DNA from: Anoxybacterium sp963668245 | GTDB lineage: Bacteria; Bacillota; Clostridia; Peptostreptococcales; Anaerovoracaceae | NCBI GenBank assembly: GCA_963668245.2 | Contig: OY764195.2 | Coordinates: forward strand, 1,550,001-1,614,000 | Direction: 5' to 3' | Length of the DNA: 64,000 bases | In this document: in pieces, positions 1-7,694 of the stretch | Layout of the letters: every line of letters starts with the position of its first letter | How positions within the stretch are numbered: the stretch's first letter is position 1 | Position numbers and translations under genes: made by a program | The notes under the pieces: generated by a model | What the model was told of the DNA's origin: nothing | The model's database searches: none | What the model saw: only the letters and a program-made list of their open reading frames with translations

Positions 1-54
1 GGAGATTGGCAAGAAATTTTAGAAGGGAACATCAGTTGCGATTGCAAAAAATGA
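1..54 (+). CDS. 3' end of an upstream gene (partial, unidentified)
   Basis: Frame 1 is open from the window edge to a TGA at 52-54 and gives 17 residues ending in CDCKK. A hairpin with a T-rich tail follows directly, as expected after a gene end. Too little remains to identify the product, and an open run this short could be chance. Confidence 0.3.
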   Translation, partial: GDWQEILEGNISCDCKK

Positions 55-66
55 TGAATGAAATGA

Positions 67-103
67 GGGAGTGGCTTAATGGCTGCTCCTTCTTTACTTT
101 TTC
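67..103 (+). terminator. Rho-independent terminator-like hairpin
   Basis: An 8-bp stem (68-75 with 82-89, two G-U pairs) encloses a 6-nt loop and is followed by a T-rich stretch at 90-102. It would end transcription of the gene that enters from the left edge. Confidence 0.45.
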
Positions 104-218
104 AAATAGTGGTGTAAAATAAGATTAGCGTTACCATTCAAATGAATCGGAAAGAATCCAACCAATTCTTCACCATGGGGTTCCCTTCGTTTGATGATAT
201 TTATGATAGGAGTCCAAG

Positions 219-1622
219 ATGACTGAAAAACAAAAACTTTCAAAAGAATACTTGTTAGATACTATAATCAATGCGACCAATGAATTGTTTGTACTGACAA
301 ATCAAGAAGGATATATTGAAGAGCTCAGTCAAGCCTATGCTGATTTTATAAATGTAAAGAGAGAAGATGTCATTGGAAAACATGTAAAAGATGTCATTGA
401 AAATACTCGTCTGGATATCATCGTGAAAACAGGGGTTTCTGAGACAGAAACGATTCAGAAAGTAAATGGAAAAAAGATGATTGCTACACGGATGCCTATT
501 ACAAAAGATGGGAAAATTATCGGCGCTTTTGGAAAGGTTCTGTTTAAAAATGTAGATGAATTGAATAAACTCTATGAAAAAATAAATAAAATCGAGACAG
601 AGTTGGATATGTATAAGATGCAGTTTGGTCGAATCAATACTGCGAAATATTGCTTAAATGATATTATCGGTTGCAGCAACTTAATCAATACTTTAAAAGA
701 AACTGTCGAAACGGTTGGAAAAACCAATTCCAGTGTTTTGATTCTAGGAGAAAGTGGTACGGGGAAAGAACTGTTTGCCCATGCCATTCACAATGCTAGT
801 AATCGTGCAAGACAGCCTTTTGTTTGCATTAATTGTGGTACAATACCGGCAGAATTACTAGAATCGGAATTGTTTGGGTATGAGGAAGGTGCGTTTACAG
901 GGGCAAAAAAAGGTGGTAAAATTGGGCTTTTTCAAGCAGCACACAAGGGAACTATTTTTTTAGATGAAATCGGTGATTTGCCGATGCCTATGCAGGTGAA
1001 ATTACTGCGTGTCCTCCAAGATCGTGAGGTTCAAAAAATTGGCTCAACAGTAAGAGAAATGATTGATGTTAGAGTCATTGCTGCTACAAATAAGAATCCA
1101 TATGAAATGGTCCAGGAAAATAAATTTCGTTCTGATTTATATTATCGTCTCAACGTAATCAGCCTAAGAATACCTGCTTTGCGTGAGAGAAAAGAAGATA
1201 TTCCAGTTCTTGCCAAGTCTTTTTTAAAGAAATTGGCAGCAAAAGAAAACATACCTGCTGAAAAGATTTCTGACAGTGCTCTTGAGTATTTAAAATGCTA
1301 TGATTGGCCAGGAAATGTTCGTGAGTTGGAAAATGTTGTGGAAAGAGCAGTAAATTTTTTAGGTCAAGGAAAAGTAGTTAGACCAGAGCATTTACCTAGA
1401 AATCTTACAGGAATAGAAGAGGAAGAGGATATCCGGGATCTTTGTGAAGTTGTAGCAGAAGCAGAACGACTTGCTATTGTCAACGCGCTTCTTCATAATG
1501 GAGGCAAGAAAACGGTGACAGCAAAATCACTTGGGATTAGCAGAACAAAGCTATACGAAAAAATGGAAAAATACCAAATTGATTCGGGTGAAGGAAAAAC
1601 AATAAAGCGGAGCTTGATTTAG
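219..1622 (+). CDS. Sigma-54-dependent transcriptional activator (PAS-AAA+-Fis HTH)
   Basis: 467 residues. An N-terminal PAS-like sensor (about 12-115) is followed by a short coiled segment and a sigma-54 interaction AAA+ domain. The domain has Walker A GESGTGKE at about 177-184, the sigma-54-contact loop GAFTGA at about 224 and Walker B FLDEIGD near 248. A Fis-type helix-turn-helix closes the protein (about 425-455). The start is set by an AGGAG site 10 nt upstream. It has no receiver domain, so it probably senses a small molecule through PAS. A textbook -24/-12 promoter precedes the next operon at 1866-1881, so it very probably activates the hydroxybutyrate genes. This is the RocR/BkdR-like architecture; the ligand is unknown. 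Confidence 0.93.
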   Translation: MTEKQKLSKEYLLDTIINATNELFVLTNQEGYIEELSQAYADFINVKREDVIGKHVKDVIENTRLDIIVKTGVSETETIQKVNGKKMIATRMPITKDGKIIGAFGKVLFKNVDELNKLYEKINKIETELDMYKMQFGRINTAKYCLNDIIGCSNLINTLKETVETVGKTNSSVLILGESGTGKELFAHAIHNASNRARQPFVCINCGTIPAELLESELFGYEEGAFTGAKKGGKIGLFQAAHKGTIFLDEIGDLPMPMQVKLLRVLQDREVQKIGSTVREMIDVRVIAATNKNPYEMVQENKFRSDLYYRLNVISLRIPALRERKEDIPVLAKSFLKKLAAKENIPAEKISDSALEYLKCYDWPGNVRELENVVERAVNFLGQGKVVRPEHLPRNLTGIEEEEDIRDLCEVVAEAERLAIVNALLHNGGKKTVTAKSLGISRTKLYEKMEKYQIDSGEGKTIKRSLI

Positions 1623-1946
1623 AATATGAGAAGAAATGCTGGAATTTTCAGGATAGGATGAAATGTTCGGAAAACCGTACTGTATTTCATAAATAAGTAA
1701 TTTATGTTAAGAAAACGGTACACATATAAGACGAAAAAAAGAAAAATGTACGAAATTCAGAACAGAATAACGGCTTTTTTCTTTTTTTTACCCAAAATTT
1801 TGATGAGAGAAAATTAACATGAATATAACCATTGAAATCAGTGGGTCTGAAAAAAGAATGCAAGTTGGAATGGAACTTGCTATATAGTATTGTGTCATGT
1901 AAAACGCGTAACATGAGAGGAAATAATAATAAGAGGAGGAATAACC
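1623..1946 (+). promoter_or_regulatory. Intergenic control region of the hydroxybutyrate operon
   Basis: This 324-nt gap has no gene. It holds an inverted repeat at 1688-1706 (7-bp arms CATAAAT/ATTTATG, 5-nt spacer) about 160 nt upstream of the -24/-12 promoter, a typical position for an activator enhancer site. Two related short motifs, AACCGTAC (1673-1680) and AACGGTAC (about 1714-1721), flank it. The activator role is inferred from position only. Confidence 0.4.
1866..1881 (+). promoter_or_regulatory. Sigma-54 (-24/-12) promoter
   Basis: The site reads TGGAATGGAACTTGCT. The GG and GC dinucleotides have the exact 12-nt register of the TGGCAC-N5-TTGC consensus. It lies 65 nt before the first gene of the operon and directly downstream of a sigma-54 activator gene, which makes the assignment strong. 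Confidence 0.8.
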
Positions 1947-2708
1947 ATGTCTAATCAAAAAATCAGTATCGTCACTGGTGCTGCAAGTGGTATTGGACTA
2001 GCCATTTCAAAAGCTTTCGTTCAAGAAGGTTACCTTGTTATGATGGCAGATGTAAATGAAGAAGGGTTATCCAAAGTATCGAAAGAATTACAATGTGATT
2101 ATTTCGCTGTAGATTTGAGTAAAGCGGAATCATGTAAGGCACTAGTGGACTATACAATTGAAAAACATGGTAAAGTGGATATCTTGGTGAATGTAGCTGG
2201 ATTGCAGCATGTATCACCTATTGAGGATTTCCCAGAAGAAAAGTGGGACTTTATGATTTCATTGATGCTTACAGCACCATTTTTACTGACAAAATACGTA
2301 TGGAACTCTATGAAAGAACAAAAATGGGGTAGAATTATTAACTTGAATTCTATTCATGGTTTGATTGCGTCAGAGTATAAAGCTGCTTACGTTTCGGCAA
2401 AACATGGATTGGTTGGATTGACCAAAACAGCGGCACTTGAAGGTGGCGAATTTGGCATTACAGTAAACTCTATTTGCCCTGCCTATGTCAGGACTCCACT
2501 TGTAGACAACCAAATCGCAGCGCAAGCAGAAACTCATGGCATTTCAAAAGAAGAAGTTGTTGCAAAAGTTATGCTTCAAAAGGCGGCGGTTAAGACCTTG
2601 ATTGAACCATCTTCGGTAGCAGAATTTGTTAAATTCTTGTGTTCTGATGCTGCAGCAAATATTACGGGCGCGGCCTTGACGATCGATGGTGGATGGACTG
2701 CTTCATAA
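1947..2708 (+). CDS. 3-hydroxybutyrate dehydrogenase (SDR family)
   Basis: 253 residues, a classical short-chain dehydrogenase. The N-terminal TGAASGIG cofactor loop (about 10-17), an NVAG motif and the catalytic Ser plus YxxxK (YVSAK, about 148-152) are present. The C-terminal half (ICPAYVRTPLV, and the DGGWTA end) matches bacterial D-beta-hydroxybutyrate dehydrogenases, which interconvert (R)-3-hydroxybutyrate and acetoacetate with NAD(H). The start has a strong GAGGAGG site. It is first in a four-gene operon with a CoA-transferase that would activate the acetoacetate formed. Another short 3-hydroxy acid is possible as substrate. Confidence 0.85.
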   Translation: MSNQKISIVTGAASGIGLAISKAFVQEGYLVMMADVNEEGLSKVSKELQCDYFAVDLSKAESCKALVDYTIEKHGKVDILVNVAGLQHVSPIEDFPEEKWDFMISLMLTAPFLLTKYVWNSMKEQKWGRIINLNSIHGLIASEYKAAYVSAKHGLVGLTKTAALEGGEFGITVNSICPAYVRTPLVDNQIAAQAETHGISKEEVVAKVMLQKAAVKTLIEPSSVAEFVKFLCSDAAANITGAALTIDGGWTAS

Positions 2709-2744
2709 CCTCAATAGAATGAATTGCATCTGGGAGGAAAAGAT

Positions 2745-3425
2745 ATGAAATCAAAAATAATGACAGCGCAGGAGGCTGTTGCAAGCATAGAAGACGGAGC
2801 TACCATTATGGTAGGCGGGTTTATGGCTTGTGGCACACCAGAAATCTTAATTGATGCGTTGGTTGAGAAGAATGTAAGAAATTTAACGATAATTTGCAAC
2901 GATGCGGGTGTACCCGGCAGAGGTGTTGGAAAACTTGTGACTAACGGACAGGTAAAAACATTGATTGCATCACATGTAGGGCTGAATCCAGAAGTAGCAC
3001 AGAGAATGAATACCGATGTTGCAGAAGATAAATTAGAGTGCATCCTGATACCACAGGGGACTTTGGCAGAGCGAATCCGAGCCGGCGGAGCTGGACTTGG
3101 TGGGTTTCTCACCCCTACAGGCGTAGGCACCATAGTAGCGGAAGGCAAGCAGGTTATCAATATGGAGGGAAGAGACTATCTTCTTGAAAAGCCATTGAAA
3201 GCTGACTTCGCGTTGATCCGCGGTTCTGTTACAGATGAATTTGGAAACACCACATATAATGGCACTACACGAACCTTTAATCCGATGATGGCAACCGCAG
3301 CAGAATGCGTCATTGTAGGAACCTGTGAGGTTGTAAAAACAGGAGAAATTGATCCGAACAATGTGATGACATCTGGGATCTTTGTGGATGCAATTGTAGG
3401 AGGTGAAAAACCATGGCAGATATAA
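2745..3425 (+). CDS. atoD: Acetate/acetoacetate CoA-transferase, alpha subunit
   Basis: 226 residues, family I CoA-transferase subunit A. It shows the N-terminal GATIMVGGF segment, the GGAGLGGFLTPTGVGT region and the late DFALIRG segment typical of AtoD/ScoA/CtfA. The ATG at 2745 is preferred over an upstream in-frame TTG because a GGGAGG site sits 8 nt before it. It overlaps the beta subunit by 13 nt, consistent with translational coupling and a 1:1 heteromer. It moves CoA from acetyl-CoA (or butyryl-CoA) to acetoacetate. The exact donor cannot be told from sequence. Confidence 0.9.
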   Translation: MKSKIMTAQEAVASIEDGATIMVGGFMACGTPEILIDALVEKNVRNLTIICNDAGVPGRGVGKLVTNGQVKTLIASHVGLNPEVAQRMNTDVAEDKLECILIPQGTLAERIRAGGAGLGGFLTPTGVGTIVAEGKQVINMEGRDYLLEKPLKADFALIRGSVTDEFGNTTYNGTTRTFNPMMATAAECVIVGTCEVVKTGEIDPNNVMTSGIFVDAIVGGEKPWQI

Positions 3426-4066
3426 AAGCAATCATTGCGACAAGAGTGGCCAAAGAACTGAAGGACGGAGATGTAGTCAACCTAGGAATTGGACTTCCTA
3501 CCCTGGTGGCTAACTTTTTGCCAGAAGGAGTCGAAATTGTACTCCAATCAGAAAATGGCATTATGGGAATGGGACCAGCGGCAGAAAAAGGCAAAGAAGA
3601 TGTGGATATTGTCAATGCGGGTGCTCAATATGTAACAGTAGGCGCGGGCGCAATGTTTTTTGACAGTGCTACCTCCTTTGGTATCATCAGAGGTGGACAT
3701 GTAGATGCAACCATATTAGGTGCTCTTGAAGTAGACCAGCACGGAAACCTTGCAAACTGGATTGTACCAGGTAAAATGGTGCCGGGAATGGGTGGTGCCA
3801 TGGATTTGGTGGTAGGAGCTAAAAAAGTAATTATCGCCATGCAGCATACCCAAAAGGGAGCCCATAAAATTTTAAAGGAATGTAAGTTGCCATATACTGC
3901 AGTAGGTGTGGTCGATTTGATTATTACCGAAATGGGAGTGATGGAAATCACACCAGAGGGAATTGTGCTAAAAGAACTCCATCCAGATTACACCATAGAG
4001 CAGATTCAGGAAGCCACAGAAGCTGAGCTAATTGTAAGCCCTGAATTAAAAGCCATGGAGGTATAA
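3413..4066 (+). CDS. atoA: Acetate/acetoacetate CoA-transferase, beta subunit
   Basis: 217 residues, family I CoA-transferase subunit B. The catalytic glutamate lies in SENGIMGMGP (about 44-53), and the GGHVDATILGALEVD segment typical of AtoA/ScoB follows. The start codon lies inside the end of the alpha-subunit gene. With that subunit it forms acetoacetyl-CoA from acetoacetate; the operon's dehydrogenases act on the two sides of this step. Confidence 0.92.
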   Translation: MADIKAIIATRVAKELKDGDVVNLGIGLPTLVANFLPEGVEIVLQSENGIMGMGPAAEKGKEDVDIVNAGAQYVTVGAGAMFFDSATSFGIIRGGHVDATILGALEVDQHGNLANWIVPGKMVPGMGGAMDLVVGAKKVIIAMQHTQKGAHKILKECKLPYTAVGVVDLIITEMGVMEITPEGIVLKELHPDYTIEQIQEATEAELIVSPELKAMEV

Positions 4067-4069
4067 ATC

Positions 4070-5002
4070 ATGAGAGAAATTCAAAGCATTGTTGTTGCTG
4101 GTGCAGGTACCATGGGGGCGTCAGCTGGTGCAATTATGGCACAGTTTGGGTATGATGTTACGATATATGATATTTTCCCAGAAGCTTTAGATAAAGCAAA
4201 AGCTTTAATACTACTTAACCAAGAAACTGAAGTCGCAGAAAAAATTGTGACAAAAGAAGAATCAGAAGCTTTAATCAATCGGATTTCATTTTCTAGTGAT
4301 GTAAACTGTTTTAAAAACGCTGACTTTGTAATTGAAGCAATACTGGAAAAGATTGAAATTAAAATAAAATTTTGGAAAGAAGTATCTGCTTTGGTTGGAG
4401 ATGATGTAATACTAACCACAAATACTTCCGGTTTGAGCATCACCGCAATCTCTGCAGCAGTAGAAAAGCCTGAAAGATTTTTAGGAATGCACTGGATTAA
4501 TCCACCACATATTATCCCATTGATTGAGATTATCAAGGGAGAAAAAACGTCGGATGAAGCAGCGGAAATTGTGAAAGAGCTAACACTTAAATTGAAGAAA
4601 AAACCTGTTATTGTAAAGGATGCGCCTGGGTTTGTTTTGAATCGAATACAGGGCGCGATTTTAAGAGAATGCCTGCATATCTATGAGCAAGGTATTGCAG
4701 ATGTAGCAGCGGTAGATGATGTAATGAAATATGGGTTAGGGTTACGATATGCGTGCCTAGGACCTTTTGAGGTTTATGACTTAGGCGGTCTTGATATTTT
4801 CAACAACATCGCATCCTATCTATTTAAAGATTTATGTAATGAAACAGAACCTTTTGGGCTACTGAAAGAATGCATAGACCAGAATAAGCTGGGCGTAAAA
4901 AGTGGAGCAGGATTCTATGACTATTCTAATGGCAGAGACAAAGAAGTCTTAAAGTATCGCGACCAGATGTACACCAAACTGAGCAAGGTACTTTATGAAT
5001 AA
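4070..5002 (+). CDS. 3-hydroxyacyl-CoA dehydrogenase family protein (Hbd-like)
   Basis: 310 residues, starting 3 nt after atoA. It has an N-terminal Rossmann fold (VAGAGTMGASAG, about 9-20), the catalytic-His segment GMHWINPPH (about 140-148) and a C-terminal 3HCDH domain ending in GVKSGAGFYDY. It is longer than typical butyrate-pathway Hbd (about 280), and its HWxNPPHxIPL active-site context resembles the lambda-crystallin/carnitine dehydrogenase branch more than the HFFNPAPVM form. Operon context favours acetoacetyl-CoA/3-hydroxybutyryl-CoA interconversion. A free hydroxy acid or carnitine-like substrate is an open alternative. Confidence 0.8.
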   Translation: MREIQSIVVAGAGTMGASAGAIMAQFGYDVTIYDIFPEALDKAKALILLNQETEVAEKIVTKEESEALINRISFSSDVNCFKNADFVIEAILEKIEIKIKFWKEVSALVGDDVILTTNTSGLSITAISAAVEKPERFLGMHWINPPHIIPLIEIIKGEKTSDEAAEIVKELTLKLKKKPVIVKDAPGFVLNRIQGAILRECLHIYEQGIADVAAVDDVMKYGLGLRYACLGPFEVYDLGGLDIFNNIASYLFKDLCNETEPFGLLKECIDQNKLGVKSGAGFYDYSNGRDKEVLKYRDQMYTKLSKVLYE

Positions 5003-5054
5003 ATAAGTCCACACAATATTTCATCAACGAGAGGCAAGACGGTTTTATGAAATA

Positions 5055-5118
5055 CTTCCAATGAATTAAGCTACCGTTGGAAGCCCATAAGACCTCCTTG
5101 CTTCTTTGTTTTTTTTTA
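5055..5118 (+). terminator. Possible terminator after the hydroxybutyrate operon
   Basis: Two overlapping stem options occur: CTTCCAA (5055-5061) with TTGGAAG (5077-5083), or GAAGC (5080-5084) with GCTTC (5100-5104). The second is followed by a long T-run at 5105-5117. Stems are weak, but position and T-run fit an operon end. Confidence 0.35.
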
Positions 5119-5198
5119 AGAACTTCATGAATTCGTCACAATTAGAGAGTAGACTTGAATACAATCATAATCAAACTTTAGAAAATGGAGACAGGAAA

Positions 5199-5678
5199 AT
5201 GAAACAAAATGTAAACAAAGTGTGGATGAATTCTCAGAAAAGTACCCTTAGTCGCATTCTTTATGGAACAGCGATTGTTATGGCAGTGATGGCGGTTGCG
5301 TTATTAATAGATAACGTATACATTTTTAAAACTACCATAGATCAATATGTAGCACAAGGATACCCAATAGAAATGTTGTTGGAGAGCTTAGTTCCTTCTC
5401 AACTGCTTCCAGCAGTATTTGAATCGATTGCAGTATATGGCGGAATTGGCGTTATTTTGTTCGTACTAGGCAAGATAAATCAGAATCAGGTTAATATAAT
5501 GGATTTGATCATAAACGACGGTAAGGAAGCGAATTTCGCTTTCATTGATGGTTTTGCTCAGGAAAATAAAGAAACAGACGAAAGTATCGATGAACAAGAC
5601 GCGGACAAGCAAAATGGGGATGAGCATAATACGGATGAGAACATTGCTTCTCCAGACGATTCAGTAGAAAAAGAATAA
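5199..5678 (+). CDS. Small two-helix membrane protein with acidic tail
   Basis: 159 residues from the ATG at 5199. An upstream in-frame start at 5106 lies in the T-rich terminator and lacks a ribosome site, whereas 5199 has GACAGGA. There are two predicted membrane segments (about 18-40 and 68-90). The last ~40 residues form a tail rich in Asp, Glu, Asn and Gln (repeats of DE/NGDE type). I do not recognise a family. A terminator follows immediately, so it is a single-gene unit. Function unknown. Confidence 0.7.
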   Translation: MKQNVNKVWMNSQKSTLSRILYGTAIVMAVMAVALLIDNVYIFKTTIDQYVAQGYPIEMLLESLVPSQLLPAVFESIAVYGGIGVILFVLGKINQNQVNIMDLIINDGKEANFAFIDGFAQENKETDESIDEQDADKQNGDEHNTDENIASPDDSVEKE

Positions 5679-5724
5679 AAGCAAGGACCGTCAATATCGC
5701 TTTCGGTGATATTTCCGACATACT

Positions 5725-5762
5725 AAAAAAGCACTGGTTGTAAGATGCCAGTGCTTTTTTTG
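5725..5762 (+). terminator. Rho-independent terminator
   Basis: A stem AAAGCACTGG (5728-5737) pairs with CCAGTGCTTT (5748-5757) across a 10-nt loop and is followed by a T-run to 5761. The A-run before the stem makes it usable from both strands, so it may also serve the minus-strand carbonic anhydrase. Confidence 0.85.
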
Positions 5763-5832
5763 AGAAAATCAGAATCAAGATTTATTGTTCTGTTGTATCA
5801 GGGGTTTTGCATTTGATATGAATTTTTTATAT

Positions 5833-6456
5833 TTAGTTTGCTAATATAAATGCACCAAGGGAAGGATCAAAAATAAAGATTTCTCCTGTTTCTATGATGT
5901 AATACCAACCATGCATTTGTAATTGATTCTTTGCAATTCGATCTTGAATATAGGGGTATGTCATCAAATGATTCATTTGCTCTACCACATTTGCTTGTTC
6001 GGTCATCCATTCTCTTGCGGCTGGTTCTTCTGCTGGTATCATGCTACAAATAGCTTGACTGACTGGCTCAATTAATTCTAGCCATTTGTGAGTGTGGGGA
6101 AGCTCTTTCATGTATTCTGCGCCATCAATACTAGCAGCGCAGCCTCCGCAATTAGAATGTCCGCATACAATAATGTTTTCAACACCTAACTTCAAAACGG
6201 CATATTCAATTGCTGATGTTGTTGCCAAAAACTCTGTACTGTATCGAAAAGGCGGAACAATATTTGCGATATTTCTGATAATAAAAAGTTCTCCTGGTTT
6301 TGACTTCGTAATCATGTTTGGATCAATTCGTGAGTCGGAACATGAAATAAACAACGTATGTGGGTTCTGCGTGTGCTTTAGTTCTTCAAACAAGTTTCGA
6401 TGAGCTTCAAAATCTTCTCTTCTAAATTGAATAATTCCGTCAATCAGTTTTTTCAT
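5833..6456 (-). CDS. Beta-class carbonic anhydrase
   Basis: 207 residues. Zinc ligands of beta-carbonic anhydrases are visible: Cys39 and Asp41 in CSDSR (39-43), and His100 and Cys103 in HSNCGGC (100-106). The family length is about 200-220. It hydrates CO2 to bicarbonate in the cytoplasm, supplying carboxylases or balancing pH. It is a single gene with its own promoter. Start chosen at 6456, with an AAGGATG site upstream. Confidence 0.95.
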   Translation of the reverse strand: MKKLIDGIIQFRREDFEAHRNLFEELKHTQNPHTLFISCSDSRIDPNMITKSKPGELFIIRNIANIVPPFRYSTEFLATTSAIEYAVLKLGVENIIVCGHSNCGGCAASIDGAEYMKELPHTHKWLELIEPVSQAICSMIPAEEPAAREWMTEQANVVEQMNHLMTYPYIQDRIAKNQLQMHGWYYIIETGEIFIFDPSLGAFILAN

Positions 6457-6480
6457 GGGTCCATCCTTAAGTTTTTGTAT

Positions 6481-6509
6481 ATTGTATACGAAAACAGAAC
6501 GCGCGTCAA
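6481..6509 (-). promoter_or_regulatory. Sigma-A promoter of the carbonic anhydrase gene
   Basis: Read on the minus strand: -35 TTGACG (6504-6509), a 17-bp spacer and -10 TACAAT (6481-6486), about 25 nt before the start codon. Confidence 0.6.
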
Positions 6510-6551
6510 TCTATTATGAGGCAATGCGCTGTGATTACTTTCATCGTAAGA

Positions 6552-7010
6552 TTAAGCATCTAGAAGGTTGCCGGAACTTGTCTCATCCTCAGAGAGATAA
6601 GCTAAAAGCTGATCTACCCCTTCTCCAGTTTTGGCACACACATGAAATACTTTTTCACAACCAGCAATTCTAAGCCATTCTTCAGATTGCTCTGGATGTC
6701 CATCTGGTTGATCGATTTGTGTGACAATGCCTATGACTTCACGGTTTACACAAGGAGTAACGCAGGGTGGATAGAGGGAATATGGCTCAATGGCACTCGC
6801 TAGAAGACCAACAATATCAGCTTCGTAGGAGTACAACGCAAGTGCCATAGCTAAATCTTTATTCTCAGCATATTCTCCTGGTGTGTCAATCACAACATCG
6901 AAATGATTGATGTATTGGGTCTTATGATAATGAATTTGTTGACCGCGTAGTGCCTGGGTTAATGTTGTTTTGCCACATTCACTTCTACCTACTAAAATAA
7001 TTTTTTTCAT
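6552..7010 (-). CDS. eutP: EutP/PduV-like small GTPase
   Basis: 152 residues. P-loop GRSECGKTT lies at about 8-16, the DTPGEY switch near 41-46 and the TQIDQPD specificity motif near 107. These match EutP/PduV, small Ras-like proteins found in ethanolamine and propanediol microcompartment operons, proposed to help position compartments. The ATG at 7010 is preferred to 7037, because 7037 overlaps the upstream gene and 7010 has AAAGGTAG before it. It lies 5 nt after the EutS-like gene. No ethanolamine enzymes are present. Confidence 0.85.
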   Translation of the reverse strand: MKKIILVGRSECGKTTLTQALRGQQIHYHKTQYINHFDVVIDTPGEYAENKDLAMALALYSYEADIVGLLASAIEPYSLYPPCVTPCVNREVIGIVTQIDQPDGHPEQSEEWLRIAGCEKVFHVCAKTGEGVDQLLAYLSEDETSSGNLLDA

Positions 7011-7015
7011 AGTGA

Positions 7016-7393
7016 CTACCTTTTGGTAATTGGACACACCGTATATCCAAGAGCATCTCTCGTGTAGGAAATGACCTCTTCTAGAGCAGACTCTACATCA
7101 GATAATTTTCCAGTGATGATCAAGGTACCACTAAAACGGTCGATAAATTCAAGGTTGATATTAGCTGTTTTGAAAGCTACATCTCCAGCAATAATCGCTG
7201 TTTCACTCGGTGTAATCGTTAAGATTCCAATGGCGGCTTTCGAATAATCAAAGTTAGGGTTCAGCCCTAATTTTTTATATATGATTTCATCTGGCCCAGC
7301 TATGATATGCGCGAGGGTAATTTGCTTACCAGGTACGATTTCCTGGATGATACGTAATTTGTCTTCTTGTGTAAGGCTTTTAAGAAAATCCAT
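7016..7393 (-). CDS. eutS: EutS-like bacterial microcompartment shell protein
   Basis: 125 residues, matching the EutS/PduU type with a circularly permuted BMC domain. The KQITLAHIIAGP and GILTITPSETAIIAGD segments are characteristic. Such proteins form hexameric shell tiles. The start at 7393 follows an AAAGGAG site. It is paired only with the EutP gene; no other shell or enzyme gene is nearby. This pair may serve a compartment encoded elsewhere or may be regulatory. Confidence 0.88.
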   Translation of the reverse strand: MDFLKSLTQEDKLRIIQEIVPGKQITLAHIIAGPDEIIYKKLGLNPNFDYSKAAIGILTITPSETAIIAGDVAFKTANINLEFIDRFSGTLIITGKLSDVESALEEVISYTRDALGYTVCPITKR

Positions 7394-7694
7394 TGGTTTT
7401 GCTCCTTTGACATTTTAGAAATAACTCTATTGTATCATGTGGCGTTTTTGTATCATTGCAGTTTTGTAAAGTTTTCTTGCACAATTTCAATTTGTCTATG
7501 AAAAACGTTGATAAACAAGGAAAAATGATAATAACGACACGAATGTCGTTATTATCAAAACGAGAAAGAGATACAAAAATAACATAATACTATCGTAACA
7601 TAGTATAAAGATGGAACTTTGAAAAATGAACGGACAAATCCATATTAGTAATTGTGAAAAAACGGCATAGAATACATGATGTGAATATTGCGTT
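7394..7694. other. Intergenic stretch with a strong hairpin
   Basis: About 300 nt without a gene. The only clear structure is the perfect hairpin at 7527-7556. The eutS promoter must lie near 7400-7470; a TACAAT-like -10 can be read on the minus strand near 7430, but no convincing -35 is visible. Confidence 0.5.
7527..7556 (-). terminator. 13-bp perfect hairpin, probable terminator of the COG0523 gene
   Basis: Arms GATAATAACGACA and TGTCGTTATTATC pair perfectly around a CGAA tetraloop. On the minus strand the hairpin is followed by ATTTTTCC, so it can terminate transcription from the gene ending at 7695, although it lies about 140 nt downstream of that stop codon. Confidence 0.55.
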
